DNA of 64,000 bases, from the NCBI GenBank assembly GCA_015680685.1, contig MNCI01020709.1:82892-146891 (forward strand), written 5' to 3'. The notes beneath the pieces are model-generated. The model saw only the letters and a program-made list of their open reading frames with translations. It had not been told where the DNA came from and did not search any database. A program made the position numbers and the translations under genes. Source of the DNA: Gnetum montanum. Its lineage: Eukaryota; Streptophyta; Gnetopsida; Gnetales; Gnetaceae. Position 1 is the stretch's first letter, and each line of letters opens with the position of its first letter. This document shows positions 33,417-43,989 of this stretch, one piece after another.

Positions 33417-34363
33417 TGATGAGCGGCTAGGTACCCCTATGCCCAACCATACGAATCACGGGCATTCACACGCAACTCAGTCGAATTCCATAGACTGTAA
33501 GCACTTAACATACACCAGAACCTAACCAGCAAAACCTTGGGTTAGAACGGTCGTCGTCTTCCCAATCTCACTTGTGATGTTCTAGTGGTGATGGTTAAGT
33601 GAGATTGAGGCAACTAATTTTTATAGCTTTTTACTTTATCTTTTGGCATCTAATTAAGGTATGGAAAGTAAGAAATGAGTGATTATCTAATCTATAATTA
33701 TCCTAATCTTTATTCTAACTATTCCTAGCATAAGTATATGATCCCATCTTCTGGTCTTATTAAGAGCATCCCCTAAACACTACTGGGTTACCAAACGTTA
33801 AGTGTCACTGGGTTACCAAGTGTTGGGTTTATGTTCAAGATGGTCGTACTTATGGCTTTTATGAACTATAAGGGAGCGATAGTGATTAAAATAACAATAA
33901 CAGAAACTTAAGTAGTTATCAAAGCATAAACATATTAAACTATTGAATGCATTAAATGGTTAAGCCCAAATGCTACAAGGAATGCTTGAAGAGTTCATCT
34001 TTATTGCCATCATGCCATTGGGCTCAAATACATCAACACTTGAATAAAGAGCCGGTCACTTTTCTTACACCTGCTGCGGGCACTTGGAAAATATTCTATC
34101 TCTTGTGGGAACAAACTGCAAGAGCTTCACCAGAACTGATAAAAAGGTATCTCAATGAGGTGGAAGGCCCTCTTATTTATAGGCTGAAATAGGTGTTGTG
34201 TAAATGGGGCCACGTTGATGCATGGAAGGATGCATCAATGGGGTCGTGTCAACGGGGTCGCGTATATGGGGGGTGCGTATACGGGGTTGCATCGATGTAG
34301 CCACATATACGGGGTCTCGTATACGTGGCCTAGTAAATGCAGCAACCAACAAACACTTCATCA
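33417..34363 (-). repeat. 5' LTR of element D (947 bp)
   Basis: TGATGAAG...GCTCATCA on the minus strand, partner of 21089-22020. The TATA box is at 34174-34181 and would start the genomic RNA about 30 bp downstream on the minus strand. The U3 portion (34200-34350) carries repeated CGTATA(t/c)GGGG-type sequence. Confidence 0.9.
34174..34181 (-). promoter_or_regulatory. TATA box of 5' LTR D
   Basis: Minus-strand TATAAATA in CCTATAAATAAGAGGGCC, the same context as in LTR C. Confidence 0.55.
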
Positions 34364-34368
34364 GGGGT
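34364..34368 (+). repeat. Target site duplication of D, right copy (GGGGT)
   Basis: Right-hand partner of 21084-21088. Five bases is the usual duplication length for Ty3/gypsy integrases. Confidence 0.9.
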
Positions 34369-35740
34369 CACACACCCCATTTGTCCCATTTGTGTGTCAA
34401 GTATTGGTACAAACATCTTTTTCTTTGTTTGACCCACAAGCCACAACTATAACACAACCTCTTCCTTCTATTAGGCAACCCATAGCAAGGCCACAAGCCT
34501 CACAATAGATGCCACAACCATATGTGCAAACTCCGAAACCTATGGGGCCATTTGGCTTGGATCAAGCCTTCTAAATGATCCAAGAACTGATAAAGGAGTT
34601 GAAAAGGCTAAAAGCCTCTACCATACAAACTATCAAAATTATGGATTTCTACTAGGACAATCCCATAAGTCATGTAGTCCCACCCTTGGTACTTCCTCTT
34701 GGTGTTCTTATTTCCCAATTTAACAAATATCATGGGGAAGGTGACCCTAATGCTCACCTTATTACCTTTTGATTTGAATGTTTTATCTTGTAGCCATGGC
34801 CTCATACCATCATGAGGATTTTTCCTATGTCTTTGATTGGAAAAGCACTTGATTGGTACCATGCATTCCCTAGAGAATCCATATCCTCTTTAGAGGACTT
34901 AGTAGCCAAATTTGTTAACCACTTTAAGTATAACTTGAAGCTTGACATAATGCTTGCCCAACTCATGAAGGTTCAATAAGGGTCCTTAGAACTCATACAA
35001 AAATTCATTTAGTAGTGGAATAGATTGTTGAATGAAATACCAGAGCCTATAGATGAAGCCCACTTGTTAGCCATATTCAAGGGAGTAGTTAACAACTTTA
35101 TCAAGTTTAAACTCTACTACCTTGATCCATTGTCTCTTAGCTAAGTGTTCTCACAAACTAAAAATATAGAGGATGCTGCATAAGCTAGTCATGATCTGTC
35201 CTATATAGCATATAAAAACCAACATACTTGAAGAGATAAAGAAAAGAGCAAATAAAACAACACAGCTGTAGCAAATGTAACCAAGGAAACAAAGATGATG
35301 AACCAAGGGTTGAAGGTCAATCTGCCCAAGGCCCCCACTAATGACCATAATAACCAAGCATCAACTTCTAGGGCCACTACATTGACAATAATCAAACCTA
35401 ACTTCAAAAGGAAGGACAGATCCAAATACACTATGTTGATATTAAAACCATCTTAGTTGCTAGACCAACTATTAAAAAGTGGATGCATGCAACACAAACA
35501 AATGACCAAAGCTACTTAAAAGAAACATGAGCAACTATGAAAAATAGACAAAGATCCCTCTGGGGCAACAAAAGATGATCCATAATTGCCTAGATACTTC
35601 AAGATAAATTGCTTTTGCCATTATCATCAACTACCTGGTCATGACATAGACTTCTGCCTTGCATTAAAGGAAAACCTACAAAGGATGATAGATAAGGGGG
35701 AACTTGTCTTAGATGCTTCCAACCCAATTCAGCCATAAAA
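34364..35740 (+). pseudogene. gag: Element B gag, main domain and zinc knuckle
   Basis: In phase with the part left of D, it continues through a Pro/Gln-rich segment to the gag capsid domain: QFNKYHGEGDPNAHL, then GKALDWYHAFPRESISSLED and FVNHFKYNLK (34720-34960). A knuckle C-x-x-H-x4-G-H-D-x3-C (CHYHQLPGHDIDFC) lies at about 35613-35655, followed by LKENLQRMIDKGEL, as in other Tat gags. About ten stops interrupt it. Confidence 0.8.
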
Positions 35741-36639
35741 ATAGTTGATGTAGGTCTACAAAGACCCATTGAATGCTAATGATAGTCCTTATGTTATTTC
35801 AACATTCAACATTAATGATGATTGGAGATCTGCAATAGAACCATTTGTGATTCAAGTACCCCTCTATAATGAAGGGATTCTTTAGCTTCCCATAGCTTAA
35901 GATCCCCTTTTGTTGTGAGACTATCATCATAATTTACTTTGAGGAAACCTTTTTTCATTAGGGTTTCCCAACCCAATACAACCCAAACAGCCATAGCTCA
36001 AACAACTATACAACGATCCCCTCTGGTGGCCAATGCTACTACCTCTTCCTCATAGCCAACAACTAACAACTAAAAAGCTTTAGCTAAACAAAGGAAGAAG
36101 CATAAGAAAAAGCTTAACAACAAGGAAGACAAGGAGATGGAGGCATGAAAGGAAGTAGGTCCACTAAAGTTCGCTTCCATTTTGGCTATACCCATGACCT
36201 CCTCCACCCCAACCCCTTCAACCAACAAGCCATAGGAAGACATGAAAGTCCACAACCAAAACAACAAGGAAGACAAGTAGATGGAGGCATGAATGGAAGT
36301 AGGTCCACTAACGCCTACTTCCATTTTGGCTATACCCATGACCTCCTCCACCCCAACCCCTTCAACCAACAAGCCATAGGAAGACACTAAAGTCCACAAC
36401 CAAAACAGCAAGGAAGAGCCACAATAGCCACCAAATAAAGCTAAAGTTCACATTTTGGGATGCATGGAAGAAGCAAAGCACAACTGAGGAGACAAGCCCA
36501 CAGACAACAGTAAAAACTTCCTCAATGTAATGGATCAAGTTAGGCAATCACTCAAGCCAAAAAACATAACTTTAAGCTTATATGACCTGTTCATGACTTC
36601 CACTATACATTGTGAGGTTCTATCAATGTTAGTGATGAC
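35741..36639 (+). other. Gag-protease linker of element B
   Basis: Low-complexity, lysine- and proline-rich translation with many stops. It contains a 144-bp direct duplication (36117-36410). No domain seen. Confidence 0.5.
36117..36410 (+). repeat. Two-copy 144-bp tandem duplication
   Basis: The unit containing ATGGAGGCATGAA(a/t)GGAAGT starts at 36137 and recurs at 36281 with few differences. Because 144 is a multiple of three, the duplication preserves frame. Both copies contain FHFGYTHDLLHPNPFNQQAI. Confidence 0.85.
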
Positions 36640-37340
36640 ATCCCTACTAATGAGAAATCCATCCATGTAGTGGTGATTCCTCCCTCACCAAGGGAGGGAA
36701 AGTCAACACCCTTACCATTTCACGATAGCAAAATTAAGGTCAATTCCCAAAATGGTGAAGTCACTACAACCCCTCTATTCATAACCATATGCATAGGACA
36801 ATTTAAAATATTTCGGGTCCATGTTAATGATGGAATTGCAACCAATGTCATCCCATGCACCGTCATTGAATGCTTGGGTGTAACTAAACAAATACAATCT
36901 ACAACCACCGTAGCTCTTAAGTCCTTCAATGGATCAAGAGTTGTTGTCAAGGGGTCTATCTCCTTGGATTTTGTAGTCAAGGAGCAATTCCCCACAACTA
37001 CCAACTTCTTGGTGGTGGAAGAAACACCAAGATTTAACTTGATCCTAGGAATATCTTGGTTGGCTTAGTTATGAGCTATGTCCTCTTCCATCCATTAGGA
37101 AATTTACCTCCCTTACAAGGAAGGTGAAATCATCATTCATGGTGATAACACAGTTCCCTTGGCTATCAGTAACATAGACATAGAGTAACGGCTTAAATTA
37201 GAGCTTCAAAAAGAGGTTCCCAACCATGAAGAGAAAAGATCCATGAAAGCCAATGATGACAATGATAAGAAATGAGATACATTATGGGATGAACTCCCTT
37301 TTAACATTGTAAGTGAAGGGAATGGAAAATATAAGCTTGT
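36640..37340 (+). pseudogene. Element B protease
   Basis: A 132-codon open stretch (36670-37068) has the aspartic protease fold signature: HVNDGIATNVIP with the putative catalytic Asp at 36829-36831 (Tat elements usually read D-G-G-S/A), hydrophobic strands, and FNLILGISWLA at the end. Translation continues to NLAKIRKNLHK near 37400 with stops. The RT does not follow; the next gene is on the other strand. Confidence 0.75.
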
Positions 37341-37624
37341 GTAGAGTATGCCTTACTCACTTCCTAATCTTGCAAAGATTAGGAAGAATCTGCACAAGTG
37401 AAGTTTACCTTAACCTTTCCATGCCCCTATGACCAGATTTATCCATAGCCATGTAACCTTGCTTTTCTTTTATTATATCTTTTTATGCATTTATTTTTTT
37501 TCTTTTTATGCATGTAGCCTAAGTTTGTTTGCATTTTTACATATTTGCTACAACCTTTCTTTATTCTTGAATATGATATAAATAGCTAAAAAGCCTTATA
37601 AATATATGTCTCTTTCATCATGTT

Positions 37625-37745
37625 CACTAAGACATTAAATTGAAATTAATGTCTACTAAGACGTTAAATTGACATTAATGTCTGCTAAGACCTTAAATTG
37701 GCATTATGGCTTGCCATGGCCTTAAACTAGCAATGTAGCAACAAT
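37625..37745 (+). repeat. ~31-bp array after protease (B)
   Basis: About five units of TCTGCTAAGACCTTAAATTG type, with intervals near 31 bp, end at CCTTAAACTAGCAA. They match the arrays at 46745-46885 and 50595-50670 and those of element A. Confidence 0.7.
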
Positions 37746-38242
37746 TGTGCAATATAACCTATGCCTATGATGGCCTAAACGTAGCAAACATCTTGTTTAT
37801 TATTACACTTCTTTTTGTTGATTATTCATTTAATGTTATAACCAAAACATCAACATAACCATTCTTAATGTTTACAACATTTACAACGTTCGCTACTACT
37901 ATAGATGCATATAGCCAAAAATAAAACCAAAATTTAAATTTAAAGTTAAAATGTCCATAACATACATAGCCATGGCCATACTATGTGGAAAAAATGTCAA
38001 AAAATAATAATAATCTATAACATATCCAACAACATAAAAAAAACAAATAGTCAATAAGCTAAATTGAAAGAGCATGTTAAGTGGCATTCGGAAGAGGAAG
38101 TAGTGGGTCATTCCCATCCTTACTGTTGGGGCTGCCAATGTCTCTTGAGGCTTTAAAGGCAACATCATATAGCTAGTTAGTAATCCATAGTTGAAATCAT
38201 GACTTGAAACAAAAACTAAAATATAAAATATATTAAACCTAT

Positions 38243-39066
38243 AGAAATTTCAACTTCATTACTTCCAAGGATAGATGGGGAAGGCCATCCTCCAAATGAT
38301 GGAGGATTTGATCCTTTGTTATGTTGACCCAGTCAAAATTCCTAAGATTAAAGTTAGAGAGAATGCTGGTCCTATCTATAGGAGTCCAAGTAGGAGGCTT
38401 TTGGGTAGTAGTAGCTGTAGAGGTCTCACCTGCAACAATGGTAATCTAAAGAGTAGGGGATTGCTCCACCTTGAGATTACTTTCAAAAAGTTGATAAGCA
38501 CTCTCCACTTGGATCCCCTAGATGAATATCTCTCTCTTGCACCATTTAACTAACTCCTCCTTGAGCCACTTTAGGTAGGCCCCATGATCTACCTTATACT
38601 GTTGCTTGTGGGCCTTTTGTGTCTTTCTTCACTCCAAGACCCAAGCACAATGATCCTTCCAATTCTTAACCTTTTTGGAGATGAGGTCCATTTGCATATA
38701 TTATTCTACCATCTCCTGTAGGACTACCATTTTTTCCTAAAAGACATGCTAGTAGTAGGCCCACGTAATCTCCTTAGTCTGTAATTCTTCTGAGTTACCC
38801 ACTTAGGCTTCCATAAAGGCCTTACAATCTTGGAGATCTCTAATCATATCCTTCTACCTTTGAGTCTTTTCCCTTAAGGCTATAACTTCCTCCCATAGGG
38901 ATTCATTGGACCTCTCTAGCTTCCATGAAGTTTTTGTGCATGACACTGCTAAATTAGTAGCAACCTCATATAACTTCATAGGTATACTAGATAAATTAGA
39001 GGGAAGCTTAGCCGATGAGTCTATCTCCATGTTTCTATTTGGGTCCCACTCCATGGAAGGCACTAC
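38243..39066 (-). pseudogene. Antisense gene B, large C-terminal exon (coiled coil)
   Basis: After the acceptor TATGCTTGTGTAG, the translation reads SMEWDPNRNMEIDSSAKLPS and continues with Lys/Glu/Gln-rich helical sequence (LWEEVIALREKTQR, KEITWAYY, WLKEELVKWCKRE) and a Thr/Pro-rich tail (TSTATTTQKPPTWTP). About eight stops, most of them TAG, interrupt one frame. Confidence 0.5.
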
Positions 39067-39996
39067 ACAAGCATAAAATACAAACATAAGACATAATGCA
39101 CAACCTAAGATAGCCATAATGTAAGCAAAGCGCATGACTAAAGCACAAAAAAATCCTTACCTATCTTATGTGAAATTTAATGCAATCGATTGATGATGTC
39201 CTTGGTCATCTCATGCATGAACTCCACTTTTTTTGGAATCTCTACCCATGGTTTCACATGAAATTAGGAACAGAGGCTTACACCAATGACTTAGGAATTA
39301 GTATAAGCATAATAATCTTTGAAAGGTTAGGATGACAACCGAAGATAACTAATAAGATATAAAAAAAATATTAAGGCATAGGCATACTTGGCTCCTTGTC
39401 CTCTTCCTCCTTTGGGATGATGATGGGAGAGGTACCTAGTACAACCTCACCAAAAAAGGCATCTAGATCATCTATACCTACATTGGAAAATCCTTCAACC
39501 ATAGGTTGCTTTAGGAGTTCCTCTTCTACATGCCTTTATTCTGCCTTTGCAACAGCTTGGGCTACCATAGCCTGACACTTGTCTATAACTATAGCACATA
39601 AAAAACTAGTTTACACATGAAACCATATATTAGACATAAACCTTAAAACATGGAATAGCCAAATTTAAATAAAGCATACTTGTAACTACCTCCTATGATG
39701 GCCTAACCTTAAGCTTAAGCTTCTTTGGGGTAGGCTAGTCTAATGTTGGCGGTCCCCTCCTTCATAGGCCTCTTGAGTTTCTTCCTAGTTGTCCCTTTGG
39801 CCTTCATATGCCATTGTCTAGCATCTTGTACATTAGCGAAAAGTGAGAGAGGCTCATCATCATCAATACTATTAAGAGACTCATACTACCTAACATTAAG
39901 ATTCTTAGTGGTGATGGATAATGTATCATCCATCCCCTCTGGTGGGTTCTAGGCCTACATTGTTGGATAAATGTACTTTATCCAAGGCCTAGAAAG

Positions 39997-40738
39997 TTAG
40001 CTTGCATCTTGGAAAACCCATCGTTCATTCTTGTACACCATCAAAAACTCAAATAACCTCTTTAGATAACCTACAAAAAATGCAAAGTATATATGGATTA
40101 TCATAGAGGTGTTAGCATGGAGTCTAAGGATCTCCTCTAAAAGCCTAGTAGCCAAAACAACTATCCAATCAAATTTAATACCCTCCATTAGGACCTTCTT
40201 AAAGGTCCACCCCTGTGTTAGGCTGATTGACTTATTTTGTGATAGCAGTTTGGGAAATGCATGAGACCTAAACAAAGGATATGATCTCTTTGCATTAGGG
40301 TTCATGAAGCTATCTATCAAAATTCCAGAGTGGCCCATGTTGCACCAAGCCACTCTAAAACTTCATCATGATGGCCTAATTTCCTTACTATCTTAATAGG
40401 AACCTTTGTGTCATTAGTAGGGACATCAAATAAGTCATGAAAGAGGCCAACACCTACATCCATGTTGACCTTCACACCTTGGATGATGGTGCTAAAATGA
40501 CCGACCTTCTCATGAAAGGAGTTGATAACATGCAACATATTCACAGCAAGAATGGAAGGGATAGGTGCCATGAATACATCAAGAAAACTTGCACACAAGA
40601 TGTTTGCTTAAAAGTATCCAAGCACATGTTCCTTTAGCCACTCCTATGTTGATGTTACCTCACCAAACTTCAGGATGAGGGTATTCTCATGATGTGAACA
40701 TGAAAGTGGTATAGTGACATCAGTTGAGGTGAAAGGTC
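39997..40738 (-). pseudogene. Antisense gene B, exon 4 region
   Basis: The first frame (to 40317) carries MLHVINSFHEKVGHFSTI and LFHDLFDVPTND, matching the window-edge exon of A. A second frame from 40353 gives GHSGILIDSFMNPNAKRSYP and FDWIVVLATRLLEEIL-x-IHIYFAFFVGYLKRLF. The latter loosely resembles the DW-x-hydrophobic helical pattern of plant transposon-associated ORFs; this is only an impression. A frame change or a missed intron separates the two. Confidence 0.5.
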
Positions 40739-40826
40739 CTATAAAGCTGAGTAATTTCAACAATCAAGAAAAGAAATAGAACACTTGGAGCCATAAAACA
40801 CTAAAAGCTATAGCCTTTACATTCAC

Positions 40827-41073
40827 CTTTCCTTTTCTTCTACAGTGTGGAGGTCCTAGCTACAAGGGTCTAATATGTGCTATTAACATCTACCCACAAA
40901 TTCTGCATTGTCCCATCATCCTTACACTTCTTGTATAGGTGGTTAAACCTAGTGGCATATTCATCAAATTCCCCTCTTAACTATTGATACATGGCAGTTT
41001 TGATTTGAGGACTCTTGGTGAATTCATCCAAAATAGTTTAAGCCACTACCATAATTTGATCATTGACCTTGTA
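40827..41073 (-). pseudogene. Antisense gene B, exon 3
   Basis: YKVNDQIMVVA-stop-TILDEF, then LRGEFDEYATRFNHLYKKCK, aligned with exon 3 of element A by the DQ and RGE...F-x-x-x-Y pattern. The donor AAAG/GTGAAT leaves one base, and exon 4 supplies two. Confidence 0.5.
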
Positions 41074-41155
41074 CTTGCAAGAAGTTGTAAAACTAATAAA
41101 GTTAGGGAAGGTAATCAAGCCAAAAGCATAAAAACATTACAATAACCATGTTTAC

Positions 41156-41566
41156 CCTTGTAGATGATACACAATGCTAGGTGGGTTCTGGAATAATGTA
41201 TGGGCTCTATGCACCACCATCAGAGTATTGTTAACATTACACTAACTATACCCTAGCATTGTCTAAATCTCTACAAGGTAACGTGGGATTATGGCATTTG
41301 TTGGTCCCCTTGTTGCCTTAGGACTAGATGCCCAAGGCAACAGGGTCTCCACAATAACCCTAACTACATATGTGAACAAGTGTGAGCACAACATCACATT
41401 AAAGTCCCTAAGGGGATAGGCAAGGAAGTCCCTTATCCTAGGCCAAGACTACAATGAGAGCTTCCCAAAAGGCATGTCATGTGGTGGGGTGTTGGTCTTG
41501 GGATGACCAATGTAGCACAAGATACCAACCAATTCCACTATGATGAAGACAGGACTCAAAAAGACC
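41156..41566 (-). pseudogene. Antisense gene B, exon 2: HAD/NLI-interacting-factor-like domain
   Basis: Begins after CTTCATGTAG and ends before GTAAAC. IIVELVGILCYIG aligns with LIVLDLGGVLCHV of element A, RIRDFLAYPLRDFNVML with ARDFLQFLLNHFSVIV, and FQNPPSIVYHL with the exon end of A. Both positions of the DxDxT catalytic pair are changed (E-L-V-G-I). The exon is 39 nt shorter than in A, a multiple of three. Confidence 0.5.
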
Positions 41567-41574
41567 CTACATGA

Positions 41575-41577
<3 letters not shown>

Positions 41578-41618
<41 letters not shown>

Positions 41619-41621
41619 NAA
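41578..41621 (+). repeat. A-run of about 40 nt with an N
   Basis: An uninterrupted A-run from about 41578 to 41618 is followed by N (41619). On the minus strand this is a T-run directly upstream of the exon 2 acceptor, so it is probably an expanded polypyrimidine tract rather than a retroposon tail. The N suggests an assembly break in the homopolymer. Confidence 0.7.
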
Positions 41622-41939
41622 CATTGTAACCTATTAGAGTTACTTAGCAAATTTAGACAAAACGTCTAGTCTAAGGTGAAAGTAGCCTCTATAAAAATCT
41701 CTAAGGTGTTTTTTCTAAATTAGTCTAAGTGATTCCACAAGAAAACATTGTTACAACCTTGTGTAGCCTTACATTATGGAAACACTTAGCAAATTTAGAC
41801 CAAAAAATCTAGTCAAAGGTGAAATTAGCCTATGTAAAAAGCTCTAAGATGTTTTTTCTAAATTGGCTTAAGAAATTTCATAAAAGCATTGTTACCATAT
41901 TTTATAACCTTGATAGACAAAATTTCATAGCCCAAAGCT

Positions 41940-42275
41940 AATTCTTAATTATGCATAAATTTTGAAAAAAACATCTAAATTATGCATAAATTTGGAAAAA
42001 GACATGCAAATTATGCATAAATTTAGAAAAAAGTATTAAGTTATGCATAAATTTGGAAAAAACATGCAGTTTATGAATAATTTAGAAAATAGCATCTAAG
42101 TTATGCATAAATTTAGAAAATAGCATCCAAATTATGCATATATTTAGAAAAAGCAAGCATAAATTAAAAAAAAAAAACATCTTAATTTTGCAAAGCATGC
42201 ATAAATTTGGAAAAAGCATCTAAACTATGCACAAATTTAGGAAAAGCATCATAAAATTAGAAAAAGCCATGTAAC
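41940..42275. repeat. AT-rich ~30-bp minisatellite in intron 1 of the antisense gene
   Basis: About eleven units of TTATGCATAAATTT(a/g)GAAAA type, each followed by a variable GCAT(c/g)(t/c)AA spacer, with period 27-32 bp. It lies inside the 1916-nt intron 1 of the antisense gene, which in element A is 497 nt and lacks it. Confidence 0.75.
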
Positions 42276-43482
42276 CATAGTAAAAGCTTATTGAAAATAG
42301 AAAAACCTTTTACTCTTCTTAAAAAACAAAATTAAGCATAAGTTTTACATGTTGAAAAAAGAAAAAAATAAGTTTTACATGTCAACAACTTCCATCTCAA
42401 AATGGATAAAGTATTACATCCATGATTTCGCCTTGTTCACACAACCATAGCCAAAAGATTCTTTTTGTGGTGGAATCACTAAAATCAAAGCTCAAATAAA
42501 TTTAGCCAAAACTGTAGCTATCAACATTTACCCCTTTTCATGTAGGGTTGGTAAAAAATTCGCCAAAAATTTGTTTCAACTCTAAACAAGGTGATTCCAC
42601 CATTGTTTAAAAGATTAGATCAAGCCCTACACACCATGCTTAGAAAGAATTCAAAACCTTTGCTGTTTATGTAGGAAAAATTCATCAATTTGAACAATAA
42701 TCTGGAAATGGCACAAACATCCTTATTACACATGCTTAGTAAAAAATTTGCAGAAAATTCATTTCAAGCCCAATTGAATTGATTCCACCTTTATTGAAAA
42801 GCTGAAGCCAAAGCCTACTCAACCATAACTAGAAAATAGCAATAACCTTTACCATTTCCTTATAAAAAATTTACAAAGTCACATGAAATTACAAATAGCC
42901 ATAACCTAACTACGCAATGTTACAAATCCAAATTAAATGAGAAAATGTCTATCAGAAAGCATAAACAAAGGGATACAAATCCATAACCTTCAATTGCATA
43001 AATGTATAGTCATTCTTCCAAGAATAAATACACAACATTGATTGCTTTTTTCATGCCAGAACACCAAAAACCTCAAAGCCTAGACTTCATATAGCCATGA
43101 AAGTAGTCAAAGTAGCCAAAAGCATTGAAACCCATTAAAACTCATAGCAAAATAATGGGGTAGGATTTTTTGAAATTTAATTTTAACAAATCCTAAGGCC
43201 TAGATCTAAAAGAATGGCCACACCCCAAAATTTTCAAAAAAAGAAGAAGCATGAAATAGCAAGCCTTATTTTGAAAATCGAATCTACAAAAGCTAAAGCA
43301 ATGAAACAACCAGGGATCCATGTAAAAATAGCTAAAATAGAAGATGGGATTTCATGAAAATTCCAATTTAATCCCTTCACTAGAGTAGATCTAGAAAAAA
43401 TAGCCTTAACACATAGGTAGAAACAAAGGCAAAACTAGAAAAACTATAAGAAACAAAGGCAAAAATAGGTAGAATTTCCCAC
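42276..43482. other. Rest of intron 1 of antisense gene B
   Basis: AT-rich sequence without a supported reading frame. Several diverged blocks repeat ATTCGCCAAAAATTTG/ATTTGCAGAAAATTCATTTC-type sequence (42550, 42740) and GATTCCACC (42590, 42782), suggesting a weak ~190-bp repetition. Confidence 0.4.
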
Positions 43483-43610
43483 CATGGAGAAGTAATAGAA
43501 GAATACTAAATGGAGGTGGGCTTGGATACTTTTTCTCTATCTTGGTCATATTCATCCACCATCTAGGTCATAGGGTTTCAACTCTTTCCCCTTTGTTGCT
43601 TTGGCCCCAT
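43483..43610 (-). pseudogene. Antisense gene B, exon 1 (tentative)
   Basis: ATG at 43608-43610 gives MGPKQQRGK, echoing MAPK in element A. A donor GTGGGA at 43477-43482 leaves two bases, the phase needed for exon 2. Three stops fall inside, and similarity to exon 1 of A is limited to the start, so this exon is uncertain. Confidence 0.35.
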
Positions 43611-43989
43611 GGCAGGCTCAACACTAGGAATGGCTAAAAACTAAGAAGGATGAGAGATCAATGCTAGCTATGAGGAAGATGGAAGGCTTCCACACTAAAA
43701 ATTGGTTGCTACTACCACAAGAACCTCTACTAGATCTCTCCTCTAAAGCATTGTTATTATAGAGTGATAGTTGTGATCAAAACTTGCAAAATTTAACATA
43801 TAAAACTCATCTAAATCCTAAACACACATCTTGAAATCTCGATTGCTAATTTAATGTACCATAACTATCACATTAATTTTGGGTGGGAAATAGTTTCACT
43901 TTTTAAAATTTTAAATTCTTGGATTGTGGACCCCACCTTACACCTTCTCTCTTGGCCAAAAATGGCATCAACGTTGAGATTTTTACTAA

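Larger units (their letters stand above)
21089..34363 (-). mobile_element. Element D: complete Athila-like retrotransposon
   Basis: Two LTRs (21089-22020 and 33417-34363) enclose, on the minus strand, a primer site, gag, protease, RT-RNase H, integrase, spacer, ORF3 and a polypurine tract. The flanks carry the perfect 5-bp duplication GGGGT. LTR ends TGATGA...TCATCA are intact. By eye the LTRs differ by several percent, mostly transitions, so the insertion is old but younger than its host B. All genes carry stops, so it is not autonomous now. Confidence 0.95.
38077..43610 (-). pseudogene. Antisense multi-exon gene of element B
   Basis: At least seven exons are readable on the minus strand: 43483-43610, 41156-41566, 40827-41073, about 39997-40738 (one frame change), about 39390-39595, 39162-39240, 38243-39066 and a terminal exon ending at TAA 38077-38079. 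Introns have GT donors and AG acceptors; intron 2 (41074-41155) is 82 nt and intron 3 (40739-40826) is 88 nt, against 83 and 98 nt in element A. Phase is kept across intron 3. Exon 2 resembles a HAD/NLI-interacting-factor domain; the last large exon is Lys/Glu-rich and probably coiled coil. Stops are frequent. It sits between protease and RT of B. I do not recognise the whole protein. Confidence 0.6.

Noticed and set aside
41578-41621. A-run as the tail of a LINE or processed pseudogene
   Set aside because: No retroposon body or target duplication adjoins it, and it coincides with an antisense splice tract.
41940-42275. CRISPR-like array
   Set aside because: Repeat units are diverged, spacers are short and repetitive, and the context is a plant retroelement intron.
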